The notes beneath the pieces are model-generated. The model saw only the letters and a program-made list of their open reading frames with translations, did not search any database and was not told the origin of the DNA. DNA of 64,000 nucleotides from Monomorium pharaonis (Eukaryota > Arthropoda > Insecta > Hymenoptera > Formicidae), in the NCBI RefSeq assembly GCF_013373865.1, contig NC_050472.1, forward strand, positions 1,984,001 to 2,048,000, read 5' to 3'. Numbering within the stretch: the stretch's first letter is position 1; each line of letters starts with the position of its first letter. The position numbers were made by a program, and so were the translations under genes. Below are positions 24,812 through 38,800 of this stretch, in pieces.

Positions 24812-24904
24812 CTGTAACGAAACGTTTTCGTTAAACGTACTTGTAAGAAAGAATACAGAGACTAGAACAGAGACTAAGCGAGTAGATACAAAGGCATTTC
24901 CCAT
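24812..24904 (-). other. Possible alternative 5' end of the lipocalin coding region
   Basis: The open frame of the G-x-W exon continues upstream without a stop to an ATG at 24902-24904, adding 31 residues. They begin MGNAFVSTRLVSVLVSVFF, which has the look of a signal peptide: one Arg, then a hydrophobic run. If real, the gene would begin here. Against this, the same bases carry a reasonable 3' splice site (branch-like tttaac, then tttcgttacag). The extension also has no Cys, although the lipocalin fold predicts one N-terminal to G-x-W to pair with the LTFC Cys. The T-rich intron end would itself translate to hydrophobic residues. I favour the splice-site reading. Confidence 0.3.
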
Positions 24905-27900
24905 TCGCGATATCTTTCCGCAAACATGATTTTCACTTGAGTCTCAATTCCTAGGATATTAAAGAGATCATGAAGAAAAAAAAAGAAAAGGTCTTGACCC
25001 GGAAAAAATTGATTCGAGACGGGTCAAAGAGCTCGCAGGGACGAGAGAAAGTGCAGTGACATCGAATGTGCGAGCGCGGGGGCAGCGAGTCGACTGTCGA
25101 GGACTCTCTAATCCGACAACTTTGGGGAAAATAGGTATAGGTAATTCCATGAGGAGCTTAAAGCAAATTAAGGGCAATTTATTGGCCGCGCGACCGTTAG
25201 TGATTAACCCCGTGGAAATAATATCGTCGAGGGCCGAATAACTGCCGAATCCCGAACGGCATAATGCGCGATGGGATTTTAATTTTTTCAGCTCGATCAT
25301 TTCAATTTCATTCATGAGATCTTGCTCTAATCGGATTGCGCCGCAAGCTCGCTCAATGGAAATCCGTAATATTTATTCGCCGAGCTTATCCCTATTATAG
25401 CTTATCCGGAGTGTCGATCGATCTCACAACACTGTGTTTTCTCTTTGCCCTGTCGGCCTCACGGTAAACAACGTCAAGGAATCTTAAATAGAGCATTATG
25501 TAATAGTTGCGAGTATCGCCGAGGGAATAGAGGGTTCGTCAATCTCTTACTCGTAGTGACGTTGACTGATGCGTGTTAGAGAAGTGAAGAAGCTAAGGGT
25601 TAAACGTAGGAAGAATTAACCTTAGCAAAGTGTCGGGAAAATCGGACGCCTGACGATCTCGATTGCAGTCTGCGGCGTCGAATGCGCAGACTAAATCGTT
25701 CAAAGGGTATCCCGGTGAAAGCTAATCTTGACGATCCTTCTCGTGTAACGGGCGGCTATTTTGTAAAGAAACTCGATCTCCCGCAAACACAGCGGCCAAC
25801 TCTCTGCTGCTCTATGCCATAAATTACTTTTACTTCTTGTGTTATCTAGGGCAAAAGGGACGAAGGAGGAACGTAAACTCGCTTAACTTCCGGTTTAATT
25901 TAACGCGTAGAGTTGCGCATTATGCGTCGTAAACACAGGTAATTGTTTATTCAATTCATTTGTATATTAAACATGATGCTAATGTACCCACTGAAAGCGC
26001 TTAGGTCCGAAGTTGATGTACCGCGGAGATGCAGATTATCAACTTGTTGAGCTCAGATGGTACGACGATACTCGGCTGTGCCCGCGGGAACCAGCTAAGG
26101 AGAGTTCGTTGAACAATGACTATAATAATCCCTGCGAAGGTCCGAGGTCCATAAAGGTTCCTCCGGCTGCTTTACCTTCGCGAAACCAATGAGAGTTTCC
26201 GCAATGAGAGTCTTGCGCAAACGCGTCTCTATTTCTTCGAGAATATGCATGGAAAGTACAATACGGAATATCATTTTTATTAACTTTATGCTTATTAGTC
26301 TTTCGTCATCTGTTTTCGTTTTAAAAATCTTTAGAGAAAGAGAGAAGAAGAAATACAAGAAATAAAAGGAGAAAGAGAGAGAAATGAGACTCATTGAAAG
26401 TTCTTTATGTGCTGAATTGTTAACTATTTGAAAAGTACAAAAGAATCAACACTTTTTTTGCCCTATTTTCACAGATCGAAAGATCTTTAACGAAAACGAC
26501 ATCCAGTAATTTTGAAGCACTCTGTGTGCACAAGCGGAATGGACAAAATGGAAGTAGACGCGGTTTTCGTTTTTGCCGAGTAGATATGCACGTATTGCGC
26601 GAATATATGTGTGCACGTGTATACACATCCCGGCTTTATTGTACCGGAAAAGCGCCGTAAATCATTGTCGTTGAGGTGTACGTGATACTGGGTCACACAG
26701 CGTGGCCGGGGGATTAAAATTAACGAGATAATAAATATGGCCTTTGTCGAATAGACCACAAAAAATTTTCAATTGTTATTTCGTGAGAATCCTGTTGCAC
26801 GAACAATTGCGGTCATTGAAACTGTGATTTTTTTTAATAAACGTCACAACTGTGTGCAAATGATGTTAATATGTCAAATAAAAATTGGGAACTGATGAAT
26901 GACATCAAATTATACGAACGAATTTTTAGATTAGAAAAATTAGACAATTGAAAATTAAACATATAAAAATAGAGAGCTAAGAAATTAATAATATTCCATA
27001 ATTTCTGTAACATCATATAATTCTGACTATTAAAATTTTCAAGCATTTTACATGCAGCTTAATATATTATATAGCTTAATATATTACATAAGAAGCAACG
27101 ATGAGAAAAGATAATGGAGATGATCTTAATTTTATACAAGAATATTTACAAAGTTTTCTTTGCTCTTAAAAAGTATTAGCTACGTTGTTTGAAGTTTGTA
27201 TAAATAAGCTTGTCTTGCTCGTCTTTATGTCGCTTTTTATTCATCTTAAGAAATTCCGATGTGCAGCCGATAATGAACTTTGCCGAGTTGCTTTATTATT
27301 CAGTCTTATAAGTAAGACATATATAATGCCGAGATAGCCGTATGTCGAAATTAAGGGAAGTTTAATCAGTATCAACTTGAGAAAGATGAGACTACCACGT
27401 TTACGTCAGATAGCCCACATCGCCATCTCGCTGGCCTTGCAATTTATATCGCTGACAATGGCTGGATAAACACAAGCCTTCATTCAAGTTGCGAAAGTAG
27501 TTAGAAAAGTTTAATTGATGTTTGGCAGCCAAACCACGCGGTCATTATTACGTGTAACGCGATTACGTTACACGTCTCCCTAGGCGTTTCCGATTAGCTC
27601 TAAATTCAAAGCATGATCCAGTTTGCATGTTATGTACCACAAGATGTGAAAACAACATAATCTTGTGCGAAAAAAATACAATGTAAAAATATTATTAAAA
27701 GAAAACATGTAAAAATATAATAATAAATGTGGAAGTGAGAAGGTCTAAGCACTAGTAGACTTTAAAGATATGTAAAAAGATTAATTATTTAATTGGTACT
27801 TAATTGGATTTCTATTAATTTGTTTTAATAAGACTAACCTGGTATCTCCCTTTATGATTTGCTACATTTATTTTACTTACTAGATATTCAGTATTATATA

Positions 27901-28829
27901 TTTTTTATTTTCCAGCTTTACGCTTATAAAATTCAATCCGTTTAATAATGGGAAAAATCGTATTATTTGTCGGACGAACTGATATAATCACCGTAGTATA
28001 TATTTGAACGATGCGAACGTAATAATTTTTTTTTTTTTTGCGAATTGAAAGCATCATCGACGTGAAATAGTATAACAATCGCGCGGGGCTTTAAAAACCC
28101 AGTGTTCCGAATAATCTTATATCCCTTTAGTAGATTTAACGTTCATTTATTTTAACCAGTAGTTTTTCACGTGGGAAGATTTGCCGCATAAAATCGGATA
28201 AAAACCGCCGCCAGGCCACAATGATTTTAAGCTCGACGCGTTGCCAAACTAAATCCGTGCGCAAAAGTCCATTTAAAGACGCACCTATAAAAACGTTCTT
28301 ACATTTTTTACAATGTCTAATTTTTTTGTTACTTAAAAATTTTTTATTTATATGATCATATAATAAGAGTTAATTACCAAAATCAAAGTTAAAACTATTT
28401 TTATTTACATCTACAATAATGCAATTAATAATTTTTAAAATTTTTAAAGTTAACTTATCTTACGTCTGCATTTGAAATAACTTTGTTCCTCTTGCTCAGT
28501 ATCTTAATCAAGATTATCGTTTAATGTACAAAGCCCGTTTAACACTCTCTATAATTGCTGTCCAAGGAAATACCGATGAACTCGGCTGACCCTGCGCAAA
28601 TTTGCGAATTATAATTACAAGCCGAATAATATACATGCGTTTTGTCTGGGCGCGGCGACACGACGCTGGGCAAAATTGCCGGCAAATAAACCGGCCCACG
28701 GGGATAAATTTTCGTTTATTAGACACTACCGGACACCCGGCACGGACGCGTTTTCGTGACTTATGCATTCGCTATCGTAACGAGAATGTCAGCATTTCCA
28801 CGGGAATATTGCAGTAATTAGTAGCAAAA

Positions 28830-28870
28830 GGTAAATTACCGTACGCGTACGCTAATAGCGGGTAATTTAC
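28830..28870. repeat. Short inverted repeat (10-bp arms)
   Basis: gtaaattacc and ggtaatttac enclose about 20 bases that include the palindrome gtacgcgtac. Confidence 0.7.
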
Positions 28871-29058
28871 GAAATAGTATAAAAAAAGGAGAGGCAACGA
28901 CGTGACGCGTATTTTTTCCCCCTTTCGAGTTCCACCTCGTTTCGGTTGCCTCATCGATCACGCGGCAAGAGAAAGAGAGGGCAGCCATCCAAATATATAT
29001 TGGACTGCCCAAACGCGGTTCACTGCTCGTGTATTTCCTCTCGGTTCGGAAACTCTCT

Positions 29059-29178
<120 letters not shown>

Positions 29179-30376
29179 AGCAACATATACCTTATGAGGT
29201 TCATGCGAGGAATATACGAAGCAAGGTATACGCTCGTACTTTTCCAAAGCGTCTCCAAAAAACTTGCCCTTTCACCTCTCGTAATACATATTTGCGAATT
29301 GAGAAGCCTGGCTCACAATTCCCGCGGGACATGGCTTTGAGAGGGCTGGTAGATTCATCGGGTGGGTTTCTTGGCGGTTTCAGGACAGCTGGCAATCTCT
29401 CCCGAAGACGGTGCATTTGCATCTTTACGACTTTCGACGGCGCTCGTTGTCGTTCGCGTCGCGACGCCTGCTCCGAGAGACGAGCCGTAAAAATTGCGTC
29501 GAGTGGGACACCGCGCGATCACAAATTGGAAAGGGTGAAAAGAAAAAAAAAATGCGAAAAGATCGTCTCTTCCCATGAGGTCACACGCGATTATTGTATT
29601 TATGCCTTTATTAAATTCCGCGCGTAACCTCGCACGCTGAATTCTTACAGTGTCTGACATTGACGATATGAAATTCTAATTTTGGGGACGTAGCGTATTC
29701 TTCCTCCATCTATCCGATGATGAAAAATAAGTTCTTTAACATTTGTAGCGATAATGTAGTATACCATATACCATAGTACATGGCTATCGCGTTAAAATAT
29801 GTGTGCAATATAATAACAGAAATTCCTTTTTTATCGAATATTATAGAAATAGAGGTATTGATATTTTTGTAGGAAATCATTAACACTTTTTATGGGTTTT
29901 TCTTTACGTTTAAGTATCATCCGAAATTTTTCGAGTAACTGCTAGCGTCGGAACCAAATGTGACTGTCAATATTAAAAACCATAGTGAACACGCGGCAAC
30001 GTCATAGAAAGTAAATCGGCTGTACGGTTGTTACAGCGGGTGTCGATTTTAAAATAAATTGTCACATTGCAGTACCTGTAGAAAAGGAATTTAATTAAAA
30101 CACGGGAATTTGCCTCTCATCGGTTCGGCACTTCGTTTGAACGCACATTGACTCGTTATCGATAGTTTTACGTACTGGGTGTACCCAAATCTGCCAAACT
30201 TCTTAATCAATTTGTAGTTTATGTTCCACGAAGGGAAACATTGACGTTTCAACAATATTCCAATTTTGAACGATAAATTAATTAACAACTTTTTCAAAAG
30301 TAAAAAATGTTTTCGTCATTTTCTTATCAAAAATTATTTGTAATGATAACGTTAAAAAGAAATAAACTAAAAACTA

Positions 30377-30626
30377 CACGAAGAGAATTTTCTCTTAAAA
30401 TTTACCCTTAAAATCTGATCATTGTGGGATAATGTGTGACCTCGAGAAATTTTACTATACTTTTTAGTAAAATTTACTAAAAGTATAGTGAAATTTACTA
30501 TTAGTACAATTTACTAAAAGTATAGTAAATTTTATTAAAAAGTATAGCAAAATCCCTCGAGGTCATACATTATCTCACAATTACCAGATTTTGAGGGTAA
30601 ATTTTAAGAGAGAAATTCTTTCCGTG
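30377..30626. mobile_element. MITE, 250 bp, TA target duplication
   Basis: Inverted arms of about 100 bases run from CACGAAGAGAATTTTCTC on the left and CACGGAAAGAATTTCTCTC (reverse complement) on the right. They share blocks such as gacctcgag, ataatgt and ctatactttttа-type AT runs, with most positions matching. TA flanks at 30375-30376 and 30627-30628 fit a target duplication. The centre holds extra short repeats of atttactaaaagtatagt. It is assigned to the Tc1/mariner group by the TA site and palindrome only. Confidence 0.8.
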
Positions 30627-32944
30627 TAAATAATCGCTTTTCTTGGCGAAATTCACGAGAGTGATATTTTTCTGCGTTTTAGAATCGTGCTGGATGATGT
30701 AAGATGTAAGCTGCATGTATTTGTATTAAAATGTGTTGTTTTCGTTCTTCTATAAATATTATTTTCCCCGGTCCCCATATGTCTCTTTACGGCCCGTCGA
30801 AAATAAATCGACTCGCGGACGCTTCTTGCGCGCCGGACAAAACACAAGAAGGGTGGCGAGAATACGGGCGGCTTAAGAGAGCGTAGAGAGGAGTCTCGGG
30901 GGTTCATAGGACAAACCCTATCCTCCCTCCAGTCTCGTCGGCGGCACGGCGAGCTTAAAAATGAAAAAAGGAAGAAGACTGTCAAGATACTGTAAGCCTC
31001 TCGTATATCTTTTCGCCGGCATCGTTTTTATATTTAAATCGATACTCCCTCGACGGCGCGGGTGACAGTTAGCCCTTTTTCATCCCTACACGAAGGTCGA
31101 TCGCGACTCGTCGACGGTCTCCCAAGCGCTTGCCGCTTATCTCCGTGAATCTATTTGCTATTCTAAATTTCTTACTACAATCGCGCCCGCAATATACTAG
31201 TGGGATCATTTAACTTTAATTACTTCTCTCTCGAAACAGCGCGAAAGAGTATGATTTATGATCCCGCGGGCTTTCTATTGTAATTCAAAACAATGGAGCT
31301 CTCGATGAATTTTCATTCTTATATTATGGAGTTTTTACATATATAGCAAATTACTTAATCATTCGCCGATGGCTTTCTAAACCAAACTCTGTACAAGATT
31401 GAATTTTAACTGCGACGCAATGTTTGCTATCTATTTTGCAACAAGCTCTTCCGCAGTCAATAACATTTTAGTCGCCCGCGAATACGTTACACAAGCTACT
31501 ATAACAAAAACAGAATTGCGAACGAAATTCGACGACGGATCGCGTGCGGATTGCATGAAAAATACGGCAGCAAATAAAGCATTAAACTATTAAAATTCCA
31601 TTGCATAAAGCTCATGGGATTCAAAGTTAATGCCTGTTGGTTAGCGGCGGAACCATTTTGAATCCACATTCTTCTCTCGCGGGTATGAAATTTGTTATAA
31701 ACCTTAAATTCTTAACTAAACAGAACAAGATTCGAGACGAGAGTCTTCATTTATCACGTCACGCGCGTACAAAGTGGATTTTATTACCCTAATGAACCAC
31801 GGATTAGAAGCCGCATGATTCAACAAGAACGTAATTTGTAGTGGTAGTTTGCGCGGAAATGGTGCGCTACTTCTCCATGCATCGTGATTTTCTCGAGCGT
31901 GACAAAACGTGTCGTGCATTGATCGGATCGGCGACAAAGCCAGTCGACGACTTGAATTAATCAAACTAATTTTACTTTGTAACAGTTTAATATGCGTTCG
32001 GGCATGCAACCGCAGCGATGAAACGAAACGCGCACTGTTTCGTACAGTATTATACAGAATGTCTCGCAACTATAATATAATCTTGTTCCAAAACGATAAC
32101 AATTTGCAACCATCTATCACATCCGCTTTCTAATTCATTTCTAGTCAAATTTTAAATGTTAAAGTTTTAAAGATCCTAATTTTTTAAAATTATATAGTTT
32201 TTTCTAGCCTTTTTACTTTAGACACGCGTTTATAAACGCAGAAAGAATGAATATTTGTGATTAACGTTGAGACGATAGGTTTTTTCTTTTTTTTTTTTAA
32301 CTATCGAGAGCGAAGTATCTGCAAGTTTATGATGGCTCTGGAGATTCTCATCCCATAAAACTGGTGTCTACCATGTCGATCGCAAGCTGTTCCCGTAAAT
32401 ATATTATATGCTATAAAACAGTAGGTTTGAATCTGAATGACCAATGCGGTCGATCAAATCGAGCGACTGCGAGCGTGAGGCGTATATAATTTCGTATGTA
32501 ATTCAGTGCATTTCCAATGCTATTTGCAGCCGTCCTGCGTTGTTCGGGATAGATGCACCGGTGTGAATGACCGTTTACCAATAAGCGATCATTGTATACT
32601 TCTTCATTTCCCCACATATAAAATAATGCAAATACAAATTTATTTCAAAACTGATAATAATGATACTATTATTTGTAATTATTATTACGAAATGATCATT
32701 GTATAATATTTGAACGTTATATTATGCGTTTGTTATACGTTTATAGAGAGGATCACTGCATCAGTCACTGAATCAGAGTGAATGTTTAAAAAGAAGTATG
32801 ACGATTCGGCGATTTAAAAAAGATAGATAATTTTAATCTATTATTTTATGATTTTGTAATTGTGCTTTCTTTTCTCTTAATTAAAGTGACATACTCTTGA
32901 AATGTAAAAATGTAAAAAAGTAATTATTTATGTATGTATATGTA

Positions 32945-32965
32945 TGTGTGTGTGTGTGTGTGTGT
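32945..32965. repeat. (TG)10 microsatellite
   Basis: TG run preceded by an imperfect TATG tract from about 32931. Confidence 0.9.
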
Positions 32966-33015
32966 TCTTTCTGAATTCGTGCACGGTAACAATTGCTAGA
33001 GAAGGTTGATGAATA

Positions 33016-33045
33016 ATGAATACTTAATGCATGAATACTTAATGC
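33016..33045. repeat. 15-bp tandem duplication
   Basis: atgaatacttaatgc twice in a row. Confidence 0.9.
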
Positions 33046-33739
33046 AACGCCGAATTCGTTAGAACAAAACTGATGTTAATTTGCACCCATTTTACGCTGC
33101 GTTGATATCAAGGGAACTATTATCTCGCGTAAGACATCGGTGTCGGTTTGTTTTAGTTACGCAGGTTTATTCCAAAAGCGCATATTTATTCGCTTGGAGG
33201 CTCGAATTTCGACATGCGGGTGGATTTGAAGTTCTCACAAATATTATTATCATTCTCAATTTTACGTCTTCAGCATCGTCACTTCATTACGAGGCGACAA
33301 GAAACTGCGTGCAATCATCGGATATTGAATTGGGCAATTAAATTATAATCAAGCAAATTTACTGAGTAATAAAATTAGCGATTCAAGATCGTGCATATTT
33401 TAACATTTAACATGTAATTGCGACTAATATATGACAAAAATAATTAGGTCTTGAATAATCATCGATTATAATTAATTACTAATGATTAAATGGAAAATTC
33501 CGATAAATTCACGAATGTTATAAGGATTTTACGAGGTTTTTGTAAAATTAATCTATATCAACAGGAGAGTTAATTAACACGAAACATTCAACATAAACGT
33601 ATTTCGAATTGCATAAAATTAAACTTTAATATTTATGTAAAAGTTTAAACTTGATCAATTTCACAAACAAAGACTCATTTTTGACAAAAAATAATACATT
33701 GCTAGACGCGTTCTAAGAGAGAGATCCTTTGATCTCGCA

Positions 33740-33770
33740 TATATATACGTCTCTTCCGAGATACATTCAA
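33740..33770 (+). promoter_or_regulatory. TATA box plus initiator candidate
   Basis: TATATATA at 33740-33747 is followed about 29 bases later by an initiator-like TTCAATA (A at 33769). This is the spacing expected of a focused insect core promoter on the plus strand. An open frame with a splice donor begins 69 bases downstream. AT runs are frequent here, so the TATA alone would mean little; the combination is what is notable. Confidence 0.3.
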
Positions 33771-33837
33771 TACAGATCGAGTTGTCTTAGCGCCAGTACA
33801 GCCAGTGTACGCCAACAGGCCTTATTTATGCTAACTT

Positions 33838-34089
33838 ATGCATCGCATTTGCATGCGCACTCGGGATATCTGCAATGAAACGCTGACGCGACTCACCGAG
33901 GCGCATATCGCGCTTTTTTCGAGATCCGATATTAAAACCTCCAGTCGGATGATACGCGAGACAATTCTTGTGAACTCCTATTGTACGATCCCCAACGCTG
34001 ACATTGTTAAACGTCTGTGTGCTTCCTCGATCTTGCTTGTCGCCGAAATCGGTCACATCGCCAAGTCTTCCCTCGGGAGGAACGGAAAG
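33838..34089 (+). CDS. Possible first coding exon, product unknown
   Basis: The plus-strand ATG at 33838 gives 84 codons ending exactly at a strong donor (GGAAAG/gtgagc), phase 0. The peptide starts MHRICMRTRDICNETLTRLT and has five Cys but no recognised motif. Unspliced, the frame continues to a stop near 34231. The opposite strand is also open for 155 codons over this interval, so low stop density from base composition could explain both. The ATG is not the first in the putative leader: one at 33828-33830 opens a short frame. Confidence 0.2.
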
Positions 34090-35791
34090 GTGAGCAGCGC
34101 TCTTCGAGCTCCGTCGAAACCGACAGGTTTCCAAAGTTTCTCGCTTCACGTTTATGGCTTCACGCTCAGAGACCATGTTCGCCCGAGGGAGGTTTGCAAG
34201 TCGCACGGGGGTTGCAGGGCGCTCGACCCGTAACCAGCTATAAGATTTCGTGAAGTTGTACGATCGCAGTTTCCCCGGACGTCGTTCCTCCATCTCCTCC
34301 GTCCCGTTCTACAACCGAGGATCCTCAGGTAAAAGAACGAGGCGAAACCACTTTACACAGATACGGAAAAAAAAAAAGAGAAACCGCCATGGCGCGCCGG
34401 CGACTTGATTGGCTCGGTGACCGCAGCTAAACAGCCAGGTCCAGACGGTTGGTTCGTCAATACCGATTCCAGGATGTCGCCGCAGGTGAATTACGTCGCA
34501 TTCACAGTTGAAGAGGCAGTTTGCCTTTCCAATTAGCTGCCTCGAGGTCTCTAATTGTGCGCCCTTATAACCGTCTCATGCAAAACGACAGAGAGAACCG
34601 TGTTGTATATGACATTAAGAAATTACAGTAGCTGTTGCGCTAAGTTACTCGAACGGTTCTCTATTTTGCGTATAATTTTGCGAAATCCAATGAGAACTAA
34701 TTTTACGCTCGACTGCACAGTTCAGTTATTATGCCCGACTATTTCAACGCGCGACTCAATCCACTCATTTTTCACGTACACGTTCGCGCTTTGTATCTTC
34801 CGATCTGGCCTAACGGAAGCTATTAAACGTTCCATTAATCATTCCACTGAAATAGAACACCGACGATCCGCGGGGGCCATTGAAAGCCGATTAATTGCGT
34901 TCCTTTCTTCTCTTTCAAGCGCCGCGAATTGATAAAGAAATCGATCGGAAACACTTGACGATAAACTGCTCGGGGGAACATTCCAGGGGGAGGGCCGCCA
35001 TATTCCGGCCAGGTTCGATTCGGAATAGCGACGGAAACTGCGCGAACAGAGGAACGGAAAGTTTTTCAATAACCCTTTAAAACCAACGCGCGATGATGTC
35101 GATTTGACTAACAATTTAGCATCTCGTGATTGCGTCTCGCCCGACGAAGCAGAACGATAACCTGTCCTTTAAGTGCGTCAAAATAATCCGGCCGATGAAG
35201 AAGCGAGACAATGAAGTAATTAAAGGTGGTCGAAAGACGGGAGATCCTGACACGAGATTACGCACGCAAGAGTGTCTCGAAATGAAATTTAAAACAGATG
35301 GCGATTAGCGCATGCAAAAAACCACCCCCTTTTTCTTATCGGGCGCGGTCGTGCGACGGGACCCGGGACTTCGCGGGTTAAGCGGCCATGGCAAAACACT
35401 GAAGAGTCCATTATGCAAAATACGACGCGCGGAAAAATTAAATGGCCATCCGTAGACGACGTGATATTCGCTCCATTCAGACGATAGGGTCGTAAGAGGC
35501 AGAGACGCGCCGGACTAAAATTATTTCGTATTCCTTCGTCCGCAAGTGATGCGGGATAGAGAAAACGTACGGTTACAGCGTGATAAAAAATTATGGAATA
35601 CAAATTTAAGAAACTTACGGGACACGTATCGTGAAACTAAATTTCGATCGAAATTATTCGATCGAATTATTTCTCCAGATTTCTATTATGTTTTCTTGGA
35701 AAAACAGAATAAAATTCCGATCGGAATTCATTTCGAACAATTTCATAATATATGCCCGGGATTCCGTTCGATGGGAAAATCTGCGAATGCA

Positions 35792-35867
35792 CCTTTGCGA
35801 ATGGAAGGGAATAGAAGAGCAGGGCAAGAATAAACGAATTCCAGGATAAGCTACTTTGAACCGACAT
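35792..35867 (-). CDS. Candidate signal-peptide exon (possible 5' exon of the lipocalin)
   Basis: A minus-strand ATG at 35865-35867 opens a frame starting MSVQSSLSWNSFILALLFYS and continuing LPFAKVHSQ. It has a polar start, a 12-residue hydrophobic core and a V-H-S/Q sequence that suits signal peptidase. It lies 11 kb upstream of the G-x-W exon on the same strand. A phase-0 donor is possible at AAG/gtgcat (the low-coordinate end given here), matching the phase-0 entry of the lipocalin exon. That donor is weak and would cut just before the best cleavage site, and no Cys is included. The frame runs on to a stop at 35667-35669. The link to the lipocalin is inference. Confidence 0.25.
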
Positions 35868-38800
35868 AGTTAAAATTAGGCAACATATCCTGCAGTAGGG
35901 AGAAATTCGAATTGCGTCGTGTAACGACGGGCACGGCTGGAAAACGTTATAATTAAACGTCTGTGCGCGACGTCGGAAGAAACGCGGAAAGAACCTGTAC
36001 CGTTTGTCTCACTTCTGCTTGTTTAACGAGAACTTGATTAATTCCGCAAACACCGGTCGTTCCTTTTGCATCCGTCCTGGTAAATATAAATACACCTCCT
36101 CAAAAAATACTCGCGAACTTTTAGTTCCAAGAATTTAAATGAGGAAAGTACTTTTCTCACGGATAATTTCATATGAATCCCGTGGACTATGCTGTACATT
36201 ATTATACGAGAAGAATTTAACACAAGTTGCGATGCATAATAGCCGGCACTGAAATATTGATTTTAGATTTAGCGAAAAGTTTGTGGCTAAAGCGCAAAAA
36301 TGCAATTATCGGATTTATTCCGCATTAAACGCATCAATCAATACCATTATTTTTTCTAATATATGAGAAGGAAATGATTAATATAAGGCATTTATAGATT
36401 AATATAAATGCCAATAATGCTCCTGTCTATAATTATTATAATTTAGGTAAAATATGGAATTATTTAAATTAATTATTTTATTTGTGTGAATAAGATTTTC
36501 TTTCTTAACGAATAGCTCCAACAAATAATGCACATTTAATGATCATAACTTTTAGCTTCCTTCTTAATTATTTCAATCGGAACTCGCGTCGATTCCATTA
36601 TTGACTTTTTGTGACATTTTTCTACTTTTTTTCCCTAAGAATTAATGCGCTCTTATCTCAACGTGCGTGCATCATTAGGAGCGACGCTTCTCATTAAATA
36701 ATAATGAAAAATTAGTACGCTTGGTATGAGAAAGATGACGATTAATCATCAATAATTAAAACCTTTTGACAATTTTGTGAGATAAAAAATTCTGCTGATG
36801 GATTAATGAATTTAGACTTTTTTGTATATTACATGCACATTGTGCACATTATTAACGAAAATTGCCACAATGTCGAGTTTTTCTTGGTAATTATCATTTT
36901 CTTCGTGATATTTATATCGCTAATTTTATCAGGCCTGGTACGCGCGATTACATAGAAATCCACCCCGTTTCCGGCATTAATTATTTGCTTTGCTGATACA
37001 ACTCTCATTTATTTATGAGTTTGATAGGCGCGATTGAAAATATATTTGTCATGTTGCCAATTTATAATGCATATATACCGCACGGCAACGCGTAGCACGA
37101 ATAATTTGCATAACATAACATAACATCGGGAACAAGATCTAGTTTGCCGTGCGGAAAATGTAAAGCTAATTAACGCTCGCGATGTAAGCCGGTGTGACTC
37201 TTTGATAACAAATTCAGCATTTATTTACTACTAACACCGCTTATTTAACGTCAACGCGGATCATAGAACAAAGATCACCAATACCGGATGCACCACTTTG
37301 TTTGTGAAATTTTATTTCTTAAAACAAAAACTAAAAATAAAACTTTGAAAACATAAATATGTCTTTTCAAACTAGAAAGTGACTTTTATCAAACAATACA
37401 CAATAGTTTAACAATTTTTATCAATAATAATAAAAAGCAATTAATTTTCGAGAAATAAAGGGATATTGCTCTAGAAAATCTATTTCGGACTGGCCTCTAT
37501 ACGCATATCGATAAAACGACATTGTGCAAATATTTTCCAGCATCCTTCCAGTCGCCTGCGGTTACCACGTGCTCGTTGCCACGAGCGAATTTCTCCGTTC
37601 CGAGTGTGCGCGCAATACACATACACAATTGAATATTCGCTAAACTCGCGTCTCGCGAAAGCTATTTACGAAGACCAGCGTGTAAAAGCGGCGATACGCC
37701 GCCGACACGTCGCGGCGGACAAGTCCATCCCGCGAATTTGAATCTTATGCATACTGCAGCAGTGTCGGTTTTCTGGCATCGTGATATCAGTCCGCGAATG
37801 CGTGTTTGTTAATCTCCGTGAAATCCCGGATTGGCGGGCTGAAATCTTCTGAAATCGAGAGCTTTCGGCATAGCGCTACGTTCCGACGCTCGGATGCTTT
37901 TAAGCCGTTCGCGTGGGATGCGTCGCCGGATCACGGGGAAGGGGAGGGAGATATTTTTAATGCATATTTCTTCGTGTGCAACGCTAAACACGCGTAATTG
38001 AAATGAAATTGAATAGCGACCGTAATATGACCCGAGGATATGAGATGACGAAGGGATTTAAAAAATAATATACATTATGATAATCTCATTTAAAAGAATA
38101 TTAAGATAATTATATAAACCCTTTAGCTGGTAAAAAAAAATATAATACACCCGGAGGAAACGAATTAACAGCCGGGCCGCAGTGATCTGAATTAATTTTA
38201 AATTGCGTTGCTATTATCTTTAAACATATATTTCATACGTGAGGTAAATTAATTTGTTATTGGTGAAAAAGGCTGAACATTATAGTAATAGGTATCTAAA
38301 ACATTAAACTAATTTCCAACGTTCGTTTGCGTACAAATCAGTATATCAGATGGAACTTTTTATTGTGTAATTTTTTAATCTCATTTCGTATGAATTGCGA
38401 GACATAATTCAGCTCGATGAACGGCAGAAATTATAGAACTATAAACTATACTGACTGTATAACATTCTGGCATTATATCGAAAGAGTAATCCGTCGGCGG
38501 ATGAACGCTGAGCGTTCGAAAAATATTGACCAAAGTGGTTGTTAAATTGACAATTTCAACTTAATCCGCCCAGCGCAACGTTCCGAAATCCGACAACGAA
38601 CGTGTCCGTAACTGCGCCGGATTGTCAGCTCTCCGGACGCGCGGGGTCCGGAGAATTTCGTCGCCATCGTCGCCGGTTGATCGATTCATTTTTCGATCCT
38701 GATGATGCGAAATAACGATTAAGTGCCCCGCTTTGCGCGCACAGAGTAATTTGCGCAACGAGTTTTCGAGGATTCCCCGGGGTTGCTCGGGGAATAATTA

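Noticed and set aside
24968..25315. Minus-strand frame near the lipocalin containing Cys-Pro, considered as its missing N-terminal exon
   Set aside because: No signal-like segment at the right place and no donor in phase 0 after the Cys-Pro.
33826..34293. 155-codon minus-strand frame, the longest without a simple repeat
   Set aside because: No motif recognised; both strands are open in this GC-richer stretch, so low stop density explains it. The plus-strand reading has better promoter and donor context.
34985..35040. tRNA B-box-like GGTTCGATTC
   Set aside because: The following bases do not complete a B box and no A box or cloverleaf can be drawn around it.
35646..35663. 18-base micro-exon candidate reading FHDTCP before a perfect gtaagt (minus strand)
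   Set aside because: It has Cys-Pro and a phase-0 donor but is too short to bridge to the G-x-W motif, and micro-exons of this size are rare.
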